DNA of 64,000 nucleotides. Source: RUG11551 sp045586185. GTDB taxonomy: Bacteria; Planctomycetota; Planctomycetia; Pirellulales; Thermoguttaceae. Shown piece after piece: positions 7,018-17,378 of this stretch (the stretch's first letter is position 1; each line of letters begins with the position of its first letter). Below the pieces are notes generated by a model. It had not been told where the DNA came from and ran no database searches. It was given only the letters and a program-made list of their open reading frames with translations. Both the position numbers and the translations under genes were made by a program. The stretch is taken from NCBI GenBank assembly GCA_045586185.1, contig JAZMZV010000189.1:1-64000 (forward strand), in the 5' to 3' direction.

Positions 7018-8006
7018 CTAGAGTTAAAAAGTCGATTTCTACAATAAAAATAAATTTAAAACTTTTTTGTAGAAATTCGAATAAAAATCGCCCGATTCAA
7101 ACCAAATGGACTTGAAAAAGATTTTACATCTGCTATAAAGAGAAATGTTCAATCCCCTTCAATCTCTCCCGTTGATTTATGGTTTGCCAAATACCTCAGT
7201 AAGCGGGACGTTCGGTTTGAATCACTTCCCGTTAAACGTTCCAGCGTTTAACGGTTTTTTTGTCTGATTGTTAAACGAACTCTTTTTATCAAAAGCCCGC
7301 AACATCAAGCAGTTGACGCTAGTTATACATTTAAATGTTCTATTTGCAAGAGTAAAAGGGTACAAAATTTGATTTTTCTAAATAATTGTTTCTAACTTCT
7401 TACACTATAAATAGTTATATCTATAATTTTTATATCACAATTAAGCATTAATTTCAAATTGAGATGAGAACATAAAATGGGGTGTGTGTTTATAATAGGA
7501 GAATCTGACGATAACATGCGGGAATCCGCAATTGACGCGGTATATCGGACTGTTGCTATACGCGAATACTGCATGTTGTATTTATTACCCGACTTTATAT
7601 TGGCAACACGGAAGAAATTTCGCTCTCGCCCTATGGGCTTGTATATTATCCGGTTTACAGTACTTTGACATAATTCTGAAATTTTGTGAAATCTTCGTAA
7701 GAACCTAAATAGTGCCAAAAAAGACGTGTTTTTCCTATCGGATCAACGGTTTTGATTATTATCACGAACAGCCCCCCCTAGTTGCATTTAGAGGGAAAGA
7801 AATCAACTCCCCCGATATTTATACTATATTTATACCATCAGAGCAAGCATCCAATTGAGGGGGAATACAGGGGCTTTTTATGGGGAAAAACAAAGGTCAA
7901 GGGCAAGCAAAAAGTTCCCACTATAGTGAACGCGAATGGTTGACATGACTTGATAAATATGTAATGCTCAACTGTCAACGATATGCTAGAACTAACCGCG
8001 TAATCC
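7018..8006. other. One-kilobase gap between excisionase and BREX operon
   Basis: No convincing gene. A plus-strand open stretch (7060-7249) without a usable start codon ends at the terminator at 7229-7261 and may be a gene remnant. Also present are a 10-bp palindrome CACTATAGTG at 7919-7928 and a widely spaced GTTGACA/TGTCAAC pair near 7944-7980. The BREX operon's 3' end lies at 8007, but I see no clear leftward terminator. Confidence 0.4.
7229..7261 (+). terminator. Rho-independent terminator
   Basis: CCGTTAAACG (7229-7238), six-base loop, CGTTTAACGG (7245-7254), then seven T. A perfect 10-bp stem reading rightwards, although no intact gene precedes it. Confidence 0.75.
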
Positions 8007-9155
8007 CTACTCCTGAATCTTCGTAAACTTAGCTATTAGTTTAGCAATTCGTTGAGCATCTTGGACTTCGTTAAATCTACCAAAAGAGACTCGTAAGGTT
8101 CCTTTGGAAAGGGATTCAGACGACCCGATAGCGGATAAGACGTGAGAGATTTCCGTCGACTGCGAGTTGCACGCAGCTCCCGTTGATACGGCGCAACCTT
8201 TCAAATCGAGAATATGCAACAATCCCTCTCCCGACGCTCCTGGAATGGACAGGCTAACCAAGCCCGGCAGATGGTTTGATGCATCGCCGTTAATAACAAC
8301 GTTAGGAATTGCCGATCGGAGAGTGTCAATAAACGTCTGTTCTATACGGCGCAATTTCGCGGTTGTCTGATCCATCTGCTCAACGTTGAATCGCAGAGCA
8401 GTTGCCATGCCGACGATTCCAGCAACGTTTTCCGTTCCTGCTCTTCGCCCGCGTTCCTGCTGACCGCCGTTGAGAAATGGGGATATTTCTATTCCATCAC
8501 GAATATACAGAAATCCAACGCCTTTGGGACCGTTGAACTTATGAGCCGATGCCGAAAGCAGGTCAACGCCCAGAGCGTCAACGTCAACCGGAATATGCCC
8601 GACTGCTTGAACAGCGTCTGTATGAAAGACGATTCCCTGACTATGCGCCTGCTGAGATAACAACGCGATATCCTGAATCGTCCCAATTTCGTTGTTTGCC
8701 ATCATGACAGACGCCAAAACCGTATAGGGGGTAATCGCTTCTGAGAGACTTTGAGGCGAGATTCTTCCAGCCGAATCCGGCGACAAATAATCAACCGTAC
8801 AGCCGATGCGTTCCAGAGCTTTACAGGAATTGAGAACGGCGTGATGTTCGATTTTGGATGTTACAATATGAGGACGGCGTTCCCAATTTTGGAACGCAAC
8901 GCCCTTGACAGCCCAGTTGTCGGACTCCGTTCCACCGCTGGTAAAATAGATTTCTGACGCTTTCGCGCCGATACAAGCTGCGATTGACTCTCTGGCGTCC
9001 TGAAGGTTTTTTTTAGCTTTTCGAGAAAACGAATACAGTCCCGATGCGTTGGCGTATTCCTCTTTGAGAAACGGCTCCATCGCCTCGAGCGCTTCCGGCG
9101 CCAAAGGGGTTGTCGCCGCATTGTCAGCATAAATAAACGCCCTGTTTTCGCTCAT
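8007..9155 (-). CDS. Cysteine desulfurase (IscS/NifS/DndA type)
   Basis: A PLP enzyme of 382 residues that moves sulfur from cysteine to an enzyme persulfide. It shows the AADNAATTPLAP N-terminus, the PLP-lysine motif SASAHKFNGPKGVGF, the GGQQERGRRAGTENV loop and the active cysteine loop TGAACNS. The start is taken as the ATG at 9155 that overlaps the stop of the upstream zinc-ribbon gene (ATGA). It is the last gene of the BREX4-like operon. In DND phosphorothioation a similar desulfurase (DndA) feeds sulfur to the DndC PP-loop enzyme. By analogy this one may feed BrxP, which is inference. A housekeeping Fe-S role is the alternative. Confidence 0.85.
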   Translation of the reverse strand: MSENRAFIYADNAATTPLAPEALEAMEPFLKEEYANASGLYSFSRKAKKNLQDARESIAACIGAKASEIYFTSGGTESDNWAVKGVAFQNWERRPHIVTSKIEHHAVLNSCKALERIGCTVDYLSPDSAGRISPQSLSEAITPYTVLASVMMANNEIGTIQDIALLSQQAHSQGIVFHTDAVQAVGHIPVDVDALGVDLLSASAHKFNGPKGVGFLYIRDGIEISPFLNGGQQERGRRAGTENVAGIVGMATALRFNVEQMDQTTAKLRRIEQTFIDTLRSAIPNVVINGDASNHLPGLVSLSIPGASGEGLLHILDLKGCAVSTGAACNSQSTEISHVLSAIGSSESLSKGTLRVSFGRFNEVQDAQRIAKLIAKFTKIQE

Positions 9156-9364
9156 GAAAATAACTTGCAACCTTCCGCTTTGAACTCCTCGATTTTGTCA
9201 ACCAGTTCTTCTTCAGAACATTCCAAAAACTCTGCCATACAGGTCAGACACCGATATATTCCATCTTTAACTTCGCTATCGAGAATCTTTTTATTTAAAC
9301 CTATTTCGTCTTTGGAAAGCGTTCTATCGCAATAACGGCAGTGAATAATTTTCTTTGACGCCAT
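9152..9364 (-). CDS. Small zinc-ribbon-like protein
   Basis: A 70-residue protein with two CxxC pairs, CRYC near residue 9 and CLTC near residue 39, spaced as in a zinc ribbon or rubredoxin-like knuckle. The C-terminal third is an acidic helix. It is translationally coupled to the cysteine desulfurase (ATGA) and lies 31 bases after BrxL. It could bind metal or carry sulfur for the neighbouring enzymes. I do not recognise a named family. Confidence 0.65.
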   Translation of the reverse strand: MASKKIIHCRYCDRTLSKDEIGLNKKILDSEVKDGIYRCLTCMAEFLECSEEELVDKIEEFKAEGCKLFS

Positions 9365-9395
9365 CGGTTAATATGCTTTAGTTATTGCAAGTCCC

Positions 9396-10859
9396 TTATT
9401 TATCGTATTTACTTTTGATTGAATAGACAGCCAGATTTTTCCCGCGGAACTCTTTGGGATCAATAATCTGAAGTTGATTTCTGATAATGCGCCGCATTTC
9501 AATTGCTGGATAAAAGCAAAAACGCTTAAAATCCTCAATATTGATTTGATCGGCTTTAGTAACGTGCGGGAAAAACAGTTTCAAATACGCTGTGCAAATT
9601 CTGAGAATAGCTTGCGTGTCTCTCGTGTCGGCATTTGAAGGATATTCAATCAGTTCTTCAATTACGCTTCTGTAAAGGATACACTCACTTTGACTTCTCA
9701 TCAAGTGCATAATTTCCGAAAAATACTCGGTATTAAGCGCCCAACCGTTGACTTTTAGACGTTCAGACATACGTGGGATTTGACGTCCCTGAATGAACCC
9801 GTGAAATCGGTCAAGCAATGCGGACTCTTGGAACACCATCGGCAACGTTCTGAACATATTTGAGCTAATGTTCATATCGTCTTGAGGGATATTGCCCAAA
9901 AGGATAATGCCGGCAGAACCGACAACGTGTTTATCGCCGAAGGTGGCTTCTCCGGCTTCCATATAGGCTTTTAAGGCTCCTTGCATTTCGCTTGGATCAG
10001 GGAAATGGATGGACTGTATTTCGTCCATAGCAACGAAGTCGTTTTCTTTAACTAAACCATCCTGCTTCTTTTGGATGTCGTAAAACAGTTTGGCGCGCGT
10101 AAGCGATCCACCGCTAACCAACCAGCCGTATTTTCCAATTGTTCCAAAAAGATAAGACTTTCCAGTTCCTTTTGGCGCCAGTTCAATCAGATTAAGACGT
10201 GGTTCGATAAACGGCAACAGACGCGTTAATACCGTATGCTTTTCGACAAGGTCGTCGTAACCATCGGGATTGTAGTCAATCGCCCCTAAAAGAATGTCGA
10301 TCCATTCTTCAATTGTGAAATGCGACCGGGCTTCTCGATACACGTCAAGATTGACCGTGTACGGGCAAAACTTTTTGAATTTCATGAGGGTTATTTTCCC
10401 CTTGGGATTCTCTCCCTTTTCGGGTGGAAGATACCCCAGCCTAATTAGTCCCCAGCCGCCGGAAGTATTGATAACGTCATCTCTAATTTGATTCCAAATA
10501 TACTCTTCAATTAGTGTATCGGAATGCTGAATATCCAAATCGGAAATCGCAAAAGAAAAGCAGTTCTTAGCGATATCAAATCGGATGTCAATTCTAGCAA
10601 GGAAAGGACGCGATTCTCCCTTTGACCGGGCTTCGTCCGTCAGCGTCAACTTATCCTCTTTTTGCGGAATAATGCTTTTGACGTATTGCCGAAGACTATC
10701 GGTATCATTGATCTTTCCATCGACGCCGGCTTTCTTTTTGAGAATCCAGTCGCGCAAAAAAGCGGGAATGGCAGCCTCTTTGAAGGTTGTCATCAATTTC
10801 TGATCTTTATATACCGTTGTATTTGGGAAATAGGTCTTTAATTTCGTATCGTCTACCAT
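9396..10859 (-). CDS. brxL: BrxL-like AAA+ ATPase (short, BREX type 4)
   Basis: A 487-residue AAA+ protein. Walker A is APKGTGKS (about residue 230) and Walker B VAMDEIQ (about 280), followed by a GIILLGNIPQ sensor-like strand and an arginine-rich lid. These features match BrxL, the Lon-related ATPase of BREX phage exclusion. It is shorter than type 1 BrxL, and I see no Lon protease serine-lysine dyad region. It starts six bases after the PglZ stop, inside a tight operon, without an obvious ribosome-binding site. Expected role: DNA-bound motor or effector in defence. Confidence 0.85.
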   Translation of the reverse strand: MVDDTKLKTYFPNTTVYKDQKLMTTFKEAAIPAFLRDWILKKKAGVDGKINDTDSLRQYVKSIIPQKEDKLTLTDEARSKGESRPFLARIDIRFDIAKNCFSFAISDLDIQHSDTLIEEYIWNQIRDDVINTSGGWGLIRLGYLPPEKGENPKGKITLMKFKKFCPYTVNLDVYREARSHFTIEEWIDILLGAIDYNPDGYDDLVEKHTVLTRLLPFIEPRLNLIELAPKGTGKSYLFGTIGKYGWLVSGGSLTRAKLFYDIQKKQDGLVKENDFVAMDEIQSIHFPDPSEMQGALKAYMEAGEATFGDKHVVGSAGIILLGNIPQDDMNISSNMFRTLPMVFQESALLDRFHGFIQGRQIPRMSERLKVNGWALNTEYFSEIMHLMRSQSECILYRSVIEELIEYPSNADTRDTQAILRICTAYLKLFFPHVTKADQINIEDFKRFCFYPAIEMRRIIRNQLQIIDPKEFRGKNLAVYSIKSKYDK

Positions 10860-10864
10860 AATAT

Positions 10865-13075
10865 TTAGATATCAAAATCTTTATCTTCAACAAATTCAGT
10901 ATTGCTGGCGGCAGTTTGTTCTTGTTTGGAGACTGTAACCTTGAATTGGGCGCCTTTCTTGAAGACAAGAAAAGGAACCAAAACTTCTTCCAGGGTCAAA
11001 CCGCCATGGCATTCGTTATATTTGGAGCCGGATTTAGAAAATCGGTTATACCCTTTTACAACATACCAAGCGTCGTCTGTACTCGGAATACAATTGGGTG
11101 GCAAGGTTTCAACAGAATTTTTACTTGTATACCGCCAATCGTTAATAGCAACACCGCTTACAGATTGAACTGGCAGCGTATTAGCCAGTTCATTATTGTA
11201 AGCAATTACCGCCAATCGAGTCGAACCGTGGTCAGATGTTAAAATTACGCGCTCAAAATGTTCTAATTCATTGACAACGTTGGTAATTATACTGCTCGTC
11301 AACCGGTCAAGCATAGCGACAAAATTCTGTTCGTACGGAACAGTAACGTGTTTTTCCTCGCCGTCGTGAATAGTATTATCGTGAGTTTTAACATCCTTTC
11401 GGCGATTTGGATCCCAAGTTATCTTGTTAAACTGTGTTGAGGTGGGAATATTGCAATAGCAAATTTTCGCATCTTCCAAGCCAATATGATTATTTTGGGA
11501 AAGTGCGATTAACATCGGGAGATATTCGGCAGACAACGCGTCAACGACAATTAAACCAACGTTTTTGTCGCTTTTATAAGATTGAAGCAACGCATCGCGT
11601 TTTTTCAAACCAATACAAGGAGGGTAGGTTATATTAGCCGCACGCTGGAAGAATTCTTCTGTGATGCTATTTTTGATTTTTAACGTTCGATACTGCGTAA
11701 AGTAAGAATTCAATTCCGGAGTCGGTAATTGATATTCTGAAAGATAAGTTTCCAAAAGCGGATAGGATTTTAAAACGGAATCCGGAATCGTCGCCTGTTC
11801 TATTTCGCCAATGCGACGTATCATTTCACATTTTTCTTCTTTGGCGTTGTTATTAAGCCATGGCGCAACTTTTTCCAAAGAATAAGATTTAGCCTGTTGA
11901 ATAAATTGGCTGATATCAGCGCTAAGCAGTTCAACGCCTATGCCGGCAATGCCACTATGACGCTGTTCGATATACTTTTCAATCTGATAATGAGTCGGTT
12001 GCGGGTCAAGATAATCGAGTTTTTGACCAGAAAGGAAATCCAATGGCTGACATACAAAAAACTGGGTAAAATTGTTTTTATTAACCTCATTTTGCATCAC
12101 AACAGAAAGATAGCAATCTGGATCATAATGCTTCTGCAACGCCCAAAAAAGAATCTCCTTTTCAACGTCAGTAGCGCCGTTAATAATTTTAGGCAGTTTA
12201 TCAGACGATTCCTTAACGCCTTTTGGAAAATAACGTTCCCGAACAAACCCGTAGACGTCAGACGGATAATCTTTAGCGTTTTCAAAACTGTCGTAAAGCC
12301 ATTCCAAAACTGAGTCAGATAAGCTTTCTTCAAACAGATTGTGGCGCAACTTGAAATAATCGCGTAATGTATACGCTTGTTCAATAGAATCCTTTATTCC
12401 CGCCACTTGTGGACGCCCTGTTATTTCAACGCCAATATATATTTGACGCCCCTCGCTCGAAGTGGGAACCTGTCCCAAGCCGAACTGACGTAACGCTTCA
12501 CGAAAATTTTCATATAATATTCCGTGAAATTTCGTCAAATATTTTTTATCAACCAAGCAAATGCGTTCATTCGGACTGGCAGAATTGAACGTTTCGTACG
12601 AATCGCTCACTGTCAGCATTTGATTCGCTTCTCGATACCGAGGGTTTTCAAATACGCGGTTTACATTGCTATCAAATTGATTGACAAATAACCATACGTG
12701 AAGTTTTGGATTATCTAACAGTTTCCGTATCTTTTCGTATGCGGTACGGCAAAGTCCGGCTTCCCACAATTTCAGCAATCCATTGATGCCGGTAACATAA
12801 TAAACTATTTGTTCCGGCTGTTCATTGGCGATATTTTGGTTTTGATATTGTTGTAGCCGATTTGTCAATTCGCTAAAAAACGTTTCTGGCGAAGGAAGAA
12901 AACTGTCCTGCGTGATAAAGTCGCCTATAGGAATTTGTTTAAAGCGACTTGGATAGTCCTTTAATACAAAACACAAGTTCTTCAACGCGCTTTCACTTGT
13001 AAAGGCGACAATGCGAGATTGTAGACAATAATCAACATTATCTTTAATGTAATTTTTAAGAGTATTAATGTCCAT
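10865..13075 (-). CDS. pglZ: PglZ, BREX alkaline-phosphatase-superfamily protein
   Basis: A 736-residue BREX core protein. The C-terminal half contains the phosphatase-superfamily metal motifs GLIVVDALSAEYLPM (about residue 510) and ILTSDHGSTRLAV (about 615), and a late NECHGGLTLEEVLVPF motif typical of PglZ. Two ATGs are close together. The second (13075-13073) is chosen because GGAGG at 13086-13082 is six bases upstream of it and abuts the first. The gene overlaps the end of brxC by 11 bases, showing translational coupling. PglZ is required in all known BREX types; its substrate is not established. Confidence 0.9.
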   Translation of the reverse strand: MDINTLKNYIKDNVDYCLQSRIVAFTSESALKNLCFVLKDYPSRFKQIPIGDFITQDSFLPSPETFFSELTNRLQQYQNQNIANEQPEQIVYYVTGINGLLKLWEAGLCRTAYEKIRKLLDNPKLHVWLFVNQFDSNVNRVFENPRYREANQMLTVSDSYETFNSASPNERICLVDKKYLTKFHGILYENFREALRQFGLGQVPTSSEGRQIYIGVEITGRPQVAGIKDSIEQAYTLRDYFKLRHNLFEESLSDSVLEWLYDSFENAKDYPSDVYGFVRERYFPKGVKESSDKLPKIINGATDVEKEILFWALQKHYDPDCYLSVVMQNEVNKNNFTQFFVCQPLDFLSGQKLDYLDPQPTHYQIEKYIEQRHSGIAGIGVELLSADISQFIQQAKSYSLEKVAPWLNNNAKEEKCEMIRRIGEIEQATIPDSVLKSYPLLETYLSEYQLPTPELNSYFTQYRTLKIKNSITEEFFQRAANITYPPCIGLKKRDALLQSYKSDKNVGLIVVDALSAEYLPMLIALSQNNHIGLEDAKICYCNIPTSTQFNKITWDPNRRKDVKTHDNTIHDGEEKHVTVPYEQNFVAMLDRLTSSIITNVVNELEHFERVILTSDHGSTRLAVIAYNNELANTLPVQSVSGVAINDWRYTSKNSVETLPPNCIPSTDDAWYVVKGYNRFSKSGSKYNECHGGLTLEEVLVPFLVFKKGAQFKVTVSKQEQTAASNTEFVEDKDFDI

Positions 13076-16000
13076 TGGCATCCTCCAAAATCTTCAATCC
13101 GATGTCGGGATACTGTTTAATAAACTCAAGCAACATGGTCTTGGCTTGATTGGCGTCGAATCCATTGACAATATTAACTGCCTTGGCGCTGTAATTCTCT
13201 TGATAGGAATTACGGATATAGGCTTCAACTTGCTCTGAAAGCTGCTGGTAATTGTTAAGCCAAAGGTTGGGATTGTTGGAAACATTTTCCACAAGATACT
13301 CAAGCAGTTTGTCAGGGTCAATATCGAGTTTTTGATATTTTGCAGGAACAATCGTTTTGAGGAACGTGGCTTGTAATTCACGTTCATTGTCCGAAAAAGA
13401 GATTTCCTTTAACCGTTCTAAAGCGGCTTGAAGTCTATCAGCTTGATACGAGGCAGGATATTGGATGATTCCAACCATTTCCGCCGCTTCCTGGTCTGTA
13501 TCGAAAAGAACGTTGACCGGTAAACGATGCGATTCGCTCCATTCCTGAGGCGTTGCCGATCCGGTTTTATTCTTCCATAATGATTTCAACTGAGAACCAA
13601 CAGATTCTTTCAGGTAAAAGTCAATACTCTGACTTGTGATTTGACGGAAATCGTTTTCGGAAACCTTGGCTTGTGAACTTAATCGGTGATAGATTTCTTT
13701 GACGTCGCTTTCCCCTAACATTTCCAGTTGGTTTCCAAAAAGCTTTTTAAGCGTATCAATTTGAACCTTGAACGTAGGATCAAAGAAAACGATTTTAACC
13801 TGTTCTTTGTACGCATTCAGGGCTTGAACGAAATCGCTGTATCCATTGTCGCCAACTTTAATGTTATTGAACAGATTTATCAAATCCGAAATAGCTGGAT
13901 AATCTCCCGCTAATACGTCCAGAGAAATCTTATTGTCCGTAAAGAACGCTTTTTTCAACCGTTCCTCGGCGTTTGAATACGAAACAAATCCGCTTTGACC
14001 AATCAGCCATTGCACCAATTGAATAATCTGATATTGAGCATAAACGGCGTTAAGTTCCTTATCAATGTCTCCCGATTTCCATAACCAACTTGACGTTTCA
14101 GCGCAACGGTCTTTAATCGACTGACAATACAGACTGTCGTTGTCTCCCGTTACATGCGCCAATTCGCACAATTCCGGCTTTGTGTTATCAACGTATTGTT
14201 TAAATGCCTTATCAAAGACGTCCGTATTAACGTACTTTTGAATTTGCTGTGCAATGCCTTGATTCGACCTTATAATCTCACCAGCAGCTTTAATGGGGTT
14301 AGACTGTGGATTCTCTCTGTCTCTTCCGGAGATCGTCATTGATTGACAGATTTTATCAATAATATCTGCAATGTTTTTAGCGCACCCCGGCTCTTCATGT
14401 TCGCTAATATAGCCTTTGAGCGCCCAAAGCGGAGCTTTATTGGAAATCTGCAGCAAACGTTCAGCAATCTTGCCCAAAACCGACTTGACGTTGGCATTCG
14501 CTTCATTTACAATGCCAAACATAACCGGAGCTGCTTCGATAAACGCCCTTTCTTCTGGTGAAGTTCGACAAACAAATTTCTCGTTAGCAATTGCGCCGTT
14601 CCCCTTGTCTTTAATAGCGTCTTCGATTATGCCGGCTAAAACTTTCGCGTCAAGAGGATCAGACTGCACATTGTCCACCCATTGCAAAACTCGCCTGGAC
14701 TTATCCAGCCATTCGCGCATTGCCACTCCCATGATAAACGCCGTATAGGGAACGTAAAGCAATCCGAAAGGCGGCTTTACCAAATCGGCAAGAATCTTAC
14801 GTACAGAGCATTTGCCTGACTTCAACGCATTTTCGAGTTTATTTTTACAATGATTTCTCAGTTCCGTGAGAGGATGGGTGGGGTTTGCTTCAAACCAATC
14901 AGCCGTTGCGTCAATGCCTTTATTGCTCAACGATTTCAAAACGCCTTTCTGAGCGCCAATGCCAGTATTCGTTAAACCTGCTTCTGCCCATGGCTTAAAC
15001 GTTTTGGTGTTTTCTGTCATCGCAGAGGTGTTATACTCTGACAGGTCGTCAAGAAAATATTCAAATTTATCTTTTAAATACTTGTGAAGGTATGGAATAA
15101 TTGTTTCCCATTTCTTTTCTTCACAACATTCAATTCCTTCGGGCGAACAGGTATATATCTGCAATCGTTGCGTCGATTCAAAAAGACGCTCTTTCCATTT
15201 TTCAAGAATTTGAGTCGTCTGACGCCTATAGGCTGCTTTTGTTTCGCTGCTATTTGCCTGATTTGCTTTGGCGCGATATTCCGCGTATTCTTCCCAGTTC
15301 TTTTGGTCGTAGGAGCAGAAAAAGATGTCTGGCGTTACCACAAAGAGCATGCGGAATTTTTTATACGATTCCGCTAGTGTTTTTGCAGTCAGAGCGGCAA
15401 TTTGATGCTGTTCAAAAGTTGGAGAGACAATAAACTGCACTAAAACCTTGTTGCCGTCAGGACCAAATAGCTCTTTGCTGGCTTGACAGGTTTGATTGAC
15501 TTTATCCGGCGTTGAACACCGGACGATAAAATGGAGTTTGTCGTTATTGGTTTGCTTAATTTTATTTTCCAGCGCCTTTGCCAATTTAACTTCGTCCGTG
15601 TTATCGGGGTCATCATCGCAAACGTACTTTTTAAAGTTGGACAAAATCTCCTGTTTTTCTCTATCGATTTCTTGCGAGTTTGTCTCCCCTCTAAACACTT
15701 GACAACGATCGTCAATAAGCGAAAGACAATGCTTGTTCTCCAAACTTTTAAGATAGTCTAGAATATTATTGATTCCAGCGCCGAAAAAGCATTGCTCAAT
15801 ATTTTGACGCGTAGGTTGAATTAAATTAGCTCCAGAAGACGTTGTCATACTATCCAACAGTGAAAAGAGCAAAACGGCTTTGAATACGCGAGTTTCATTA
15901 GCGTCAAGGGTTTTGGATTTGCGATTAAATTCCATGCGAATGGTACTGACGTCTTTATTCATACTCCCTAAATCGTCGCGTTCGATAAAGTACGACCACA

Positions 16001-17303
16001 GGTAATCAACGGTTAAATACTGCTTTCCGAATTCATACGGACCGCCCTGAGCCATAAAAGTCTGAAATTCCTTATGAATCTGGTCGCCTTTGAGAAAGCT
16101 GAACATGCTGCGCTGGTTCGAACCGGTCATGGTTGCCAAAAACTTGAGCATAACAGCCGTCATCGGGTGAATAGGCATGACGCCTTCAAAAGCGTCCTGA
16201 TTGGATTTGCACTCATCGTCAAGCTCTGCCATATAACTCGAAACAATCGGTTTGACGGTCTTCCACAATTTTGTTTTTTCTTGCTTCCATGCATCTTCCC
16301 GTCCGGGAATGACTTTTAAGGCATGCCCTGCCAAAAGCAACGCCGTATTGGTTGGCATATCAAGAGAACAGGGAATAAACCTGTCCATGACTTTTTTGGC
16401 GCTTTCTGACCCAGTAGCAAGGTATGATTCCAGCTTCATGTGCGTTACCGGCAAAAGATAGAATTGACCATCTTGAGCCATGTTAGCAACCTCTTGGAAG
16501 GTGGTAAGCTGATTGCTGTTTCGGTCGATGAACGTCGAAAATTCGTCCCAAATGTAAAGAATGTTGGGAATATTGCACATCTCAAGAACGACCTTAATCC
16601 AGTTTTTGAAATCGTCCACAGACAAATTCGGATAAAAGTGCAGTCTTTCACACACGAGCATAATGTCGTTGACCAACCCTGGAACCTCGTCATTTTCGTC
16701 CAATTGTTTCTTCAGGTCGTTGGCGTTTTTTATCTCAGGTTTGAGGTGTACACACTCAACTTGTATCTCGTCGCGTTTTTTGAAGAAGTGAGTCTCAATA
16801 TTACGAATTTGTTCCAGCAATTCATCCAATTTCCCCATAACGGGAATAGAGATGTTTCTTTCTTTCAGGGCGGCAATAATCGATTGCTGCAAACGCACCA
16901 AAAATTGGTTAGCGGCGTTATTGCCATAAATTCCGTCTGTACCGCAATCGTAAATAACCAACGGTTTTTGTTCCCGAAGATTCCACAGCGTTGTTCGAAC
17001 CGACTCCGAAATGCGTTCTTTGTGTTCCTCAAGCCAATCTTTAACGCGGGTGGAATCGTCTGTCAGGAGCTTTTGCAGAACTAAAACCGCATGGCTTTTA
17101 CCAGTTCCGTAGGCGGCGCCCAACCATACCGTTTGTTCGCTGCCGGAAAGACTGCTTAACACCGTATGCAGGAACTTGACAAACGATTCGTGCGGATAAA
17201 AATTCTTCCAATAGTCCGGCGTTTCGTTAATGGCGTCCTTGCTCATGCAAGGCTTGAAATTCTGGTCAACGAAAAAGTAATCCTTGTATTTGTTTTCTGG
17301 CAT
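13065..17303 (-). CDS. brxC: BrxC-family P-loop ATPase (BREX type 4)
   Basis: A 1412-residue ATPase. Walker A is GAAYGTGKSHAV (about residue 65) and Walker B ILYIWDEFSTFI (about 245), within an Orc1/Cdc6-like AAA module. A very long helical C-terminal region follows. This size and motif pair is typical of BrxC/PglY, a BREX core protein. It follows BrxP with a 75-base gap and is coupled to PglZ. Motifs are intact and there is no frameshift. Expected to act in the defence and modification complex on DNA. Confidence 0.88.
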   Translation of the reverse strand: MPENKYKDYFFVDQNFKPCMSKDAINETPDYWKNFYPHESFVKFLHTVLSSLSGSEQTVWLGAAYGTGKSHAVLVLQKLLTDDSTRVKDWLEEHKERISESVRTTLWNLREQKPLVIYDCGTDGIYGNNAANQFLVRLQQSIIAALKERNISIPVMGKLDELLEQIRNIETHFFKKRDEIQVECVHLKPEIKNANDLKKQLDENDEVPGLVNDIMLVCERLHFYPNLSVDDFKNWIKVVLEMCNIPNILYIWDEFSTFIDRNSNQLTTFQEVANMAQDGQFYLLPVTHMKLESYLATGSESAKKVMDRFIPCSLDMPTNTALLLAGHALKVIPGREDAWKQEKTKLWKTVKPIVSSYMAELDDECKSNQDAFEGVMPIHPMTAVMLKFLATMTGSNQRSMFSFLKGDQIHKEFQTFMAQGGPYEFGKQYLTVDYLWSYFIERDDLGSMNKDVSTIRMEFNRKSKTLDANETRVFKAVLLFSLLDSMTTSSGANLIQPTRQNIEQCFFGAGINNILDYLKSLENKHCLSLIDDRCQVFRGETNSQEIDREKQEILSNFKKYVCDDDPDNTDEVKLAKALENKIKQTNNDKLHFIVRCSTPDKVNQTCQASKELFGPDGNKVLVQFIVSPTFEQHQIAALTAKTLAESYKKFRMLFVVTPDIFFCSYDQKNWEEYAEYRAKANQANSSETKAAYRRQTTQILEKWKERLFESTQRLQIYTCSPEGIECCEEKKWETIIPYLHKYLKDKFEYFLDDLSEYNTSAMTENTKTFKPWAEAGLTNTGIGAQKGVLKSLSNKGIDATADWFEANPTHPLTELRNHCKNKLENALKSGKCSVRKILADLVKPPFGLLYVPYTAFIMGVAMREWLDKSRRVLQWVDNVQSDPLDAKVLAGIIEDAIKDKGNGAIANEKFVCRTSPEERAFIEAAPVMFGIVNEANANVKSVLGKIAERLLQISNKAPLWALKGYISEHEEPGCAKNIADIIDKICQSMTISGRDRENPQSNPIKAAGEIIRSNQGIAQQIQKYVNTDVFDKAFKQYVDNTKPELCELAHVTGDNDSLYCQSIKDRCAETSSWLWKSGDIDKELNAVYAQYQIIQLVQWLIGQSGFVSYSNAEERLKKAFFTDNKISLDVLAGDYPAISDLINLFNNIKVGDNGYSDFVQALNAYKEQVKIVFFDPTFKVQIDTLKKLFGNQLEMLGESDVKEIYHRLSSQAKVSENDFRQITSQSIDFYLKESVGSQLKSLWKNKTGSATPQEWSESHRLPVNVLFDTDQEAAEMVGIIQYPASYQADRLQAALERLKEISFSDNERELQATFLKTIVPAKYQKLDIDPDKLLEYLVENVSNNPNLWLNNYQQLSEQVEAYIRNSYQENYSAKAVNIVNGFDANQAKTMLLEFIKQYPDIGLKILEDANGH

Positions 17304-17378
17304 GGTTCTGTATGGAAGTTAATGAGTGTTAAGGGAAAAGTTTTTGTAACGGAATTGGCTCGCTGCGGAGATGAAAAA

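Noticed and set aside
7060..7249. Plus-strand open stretch before the terminator at 7229
   Set aside because: Protein-like composition but no ATG, GTG or TTG in frame; its end overlaps the terminator stem. Possibly a decayed gene.
7392..7718. Minus-strand 108-residue frame
   Set aside because: Unusual composition, no start signal, no plausible fold; AT-rich gap.
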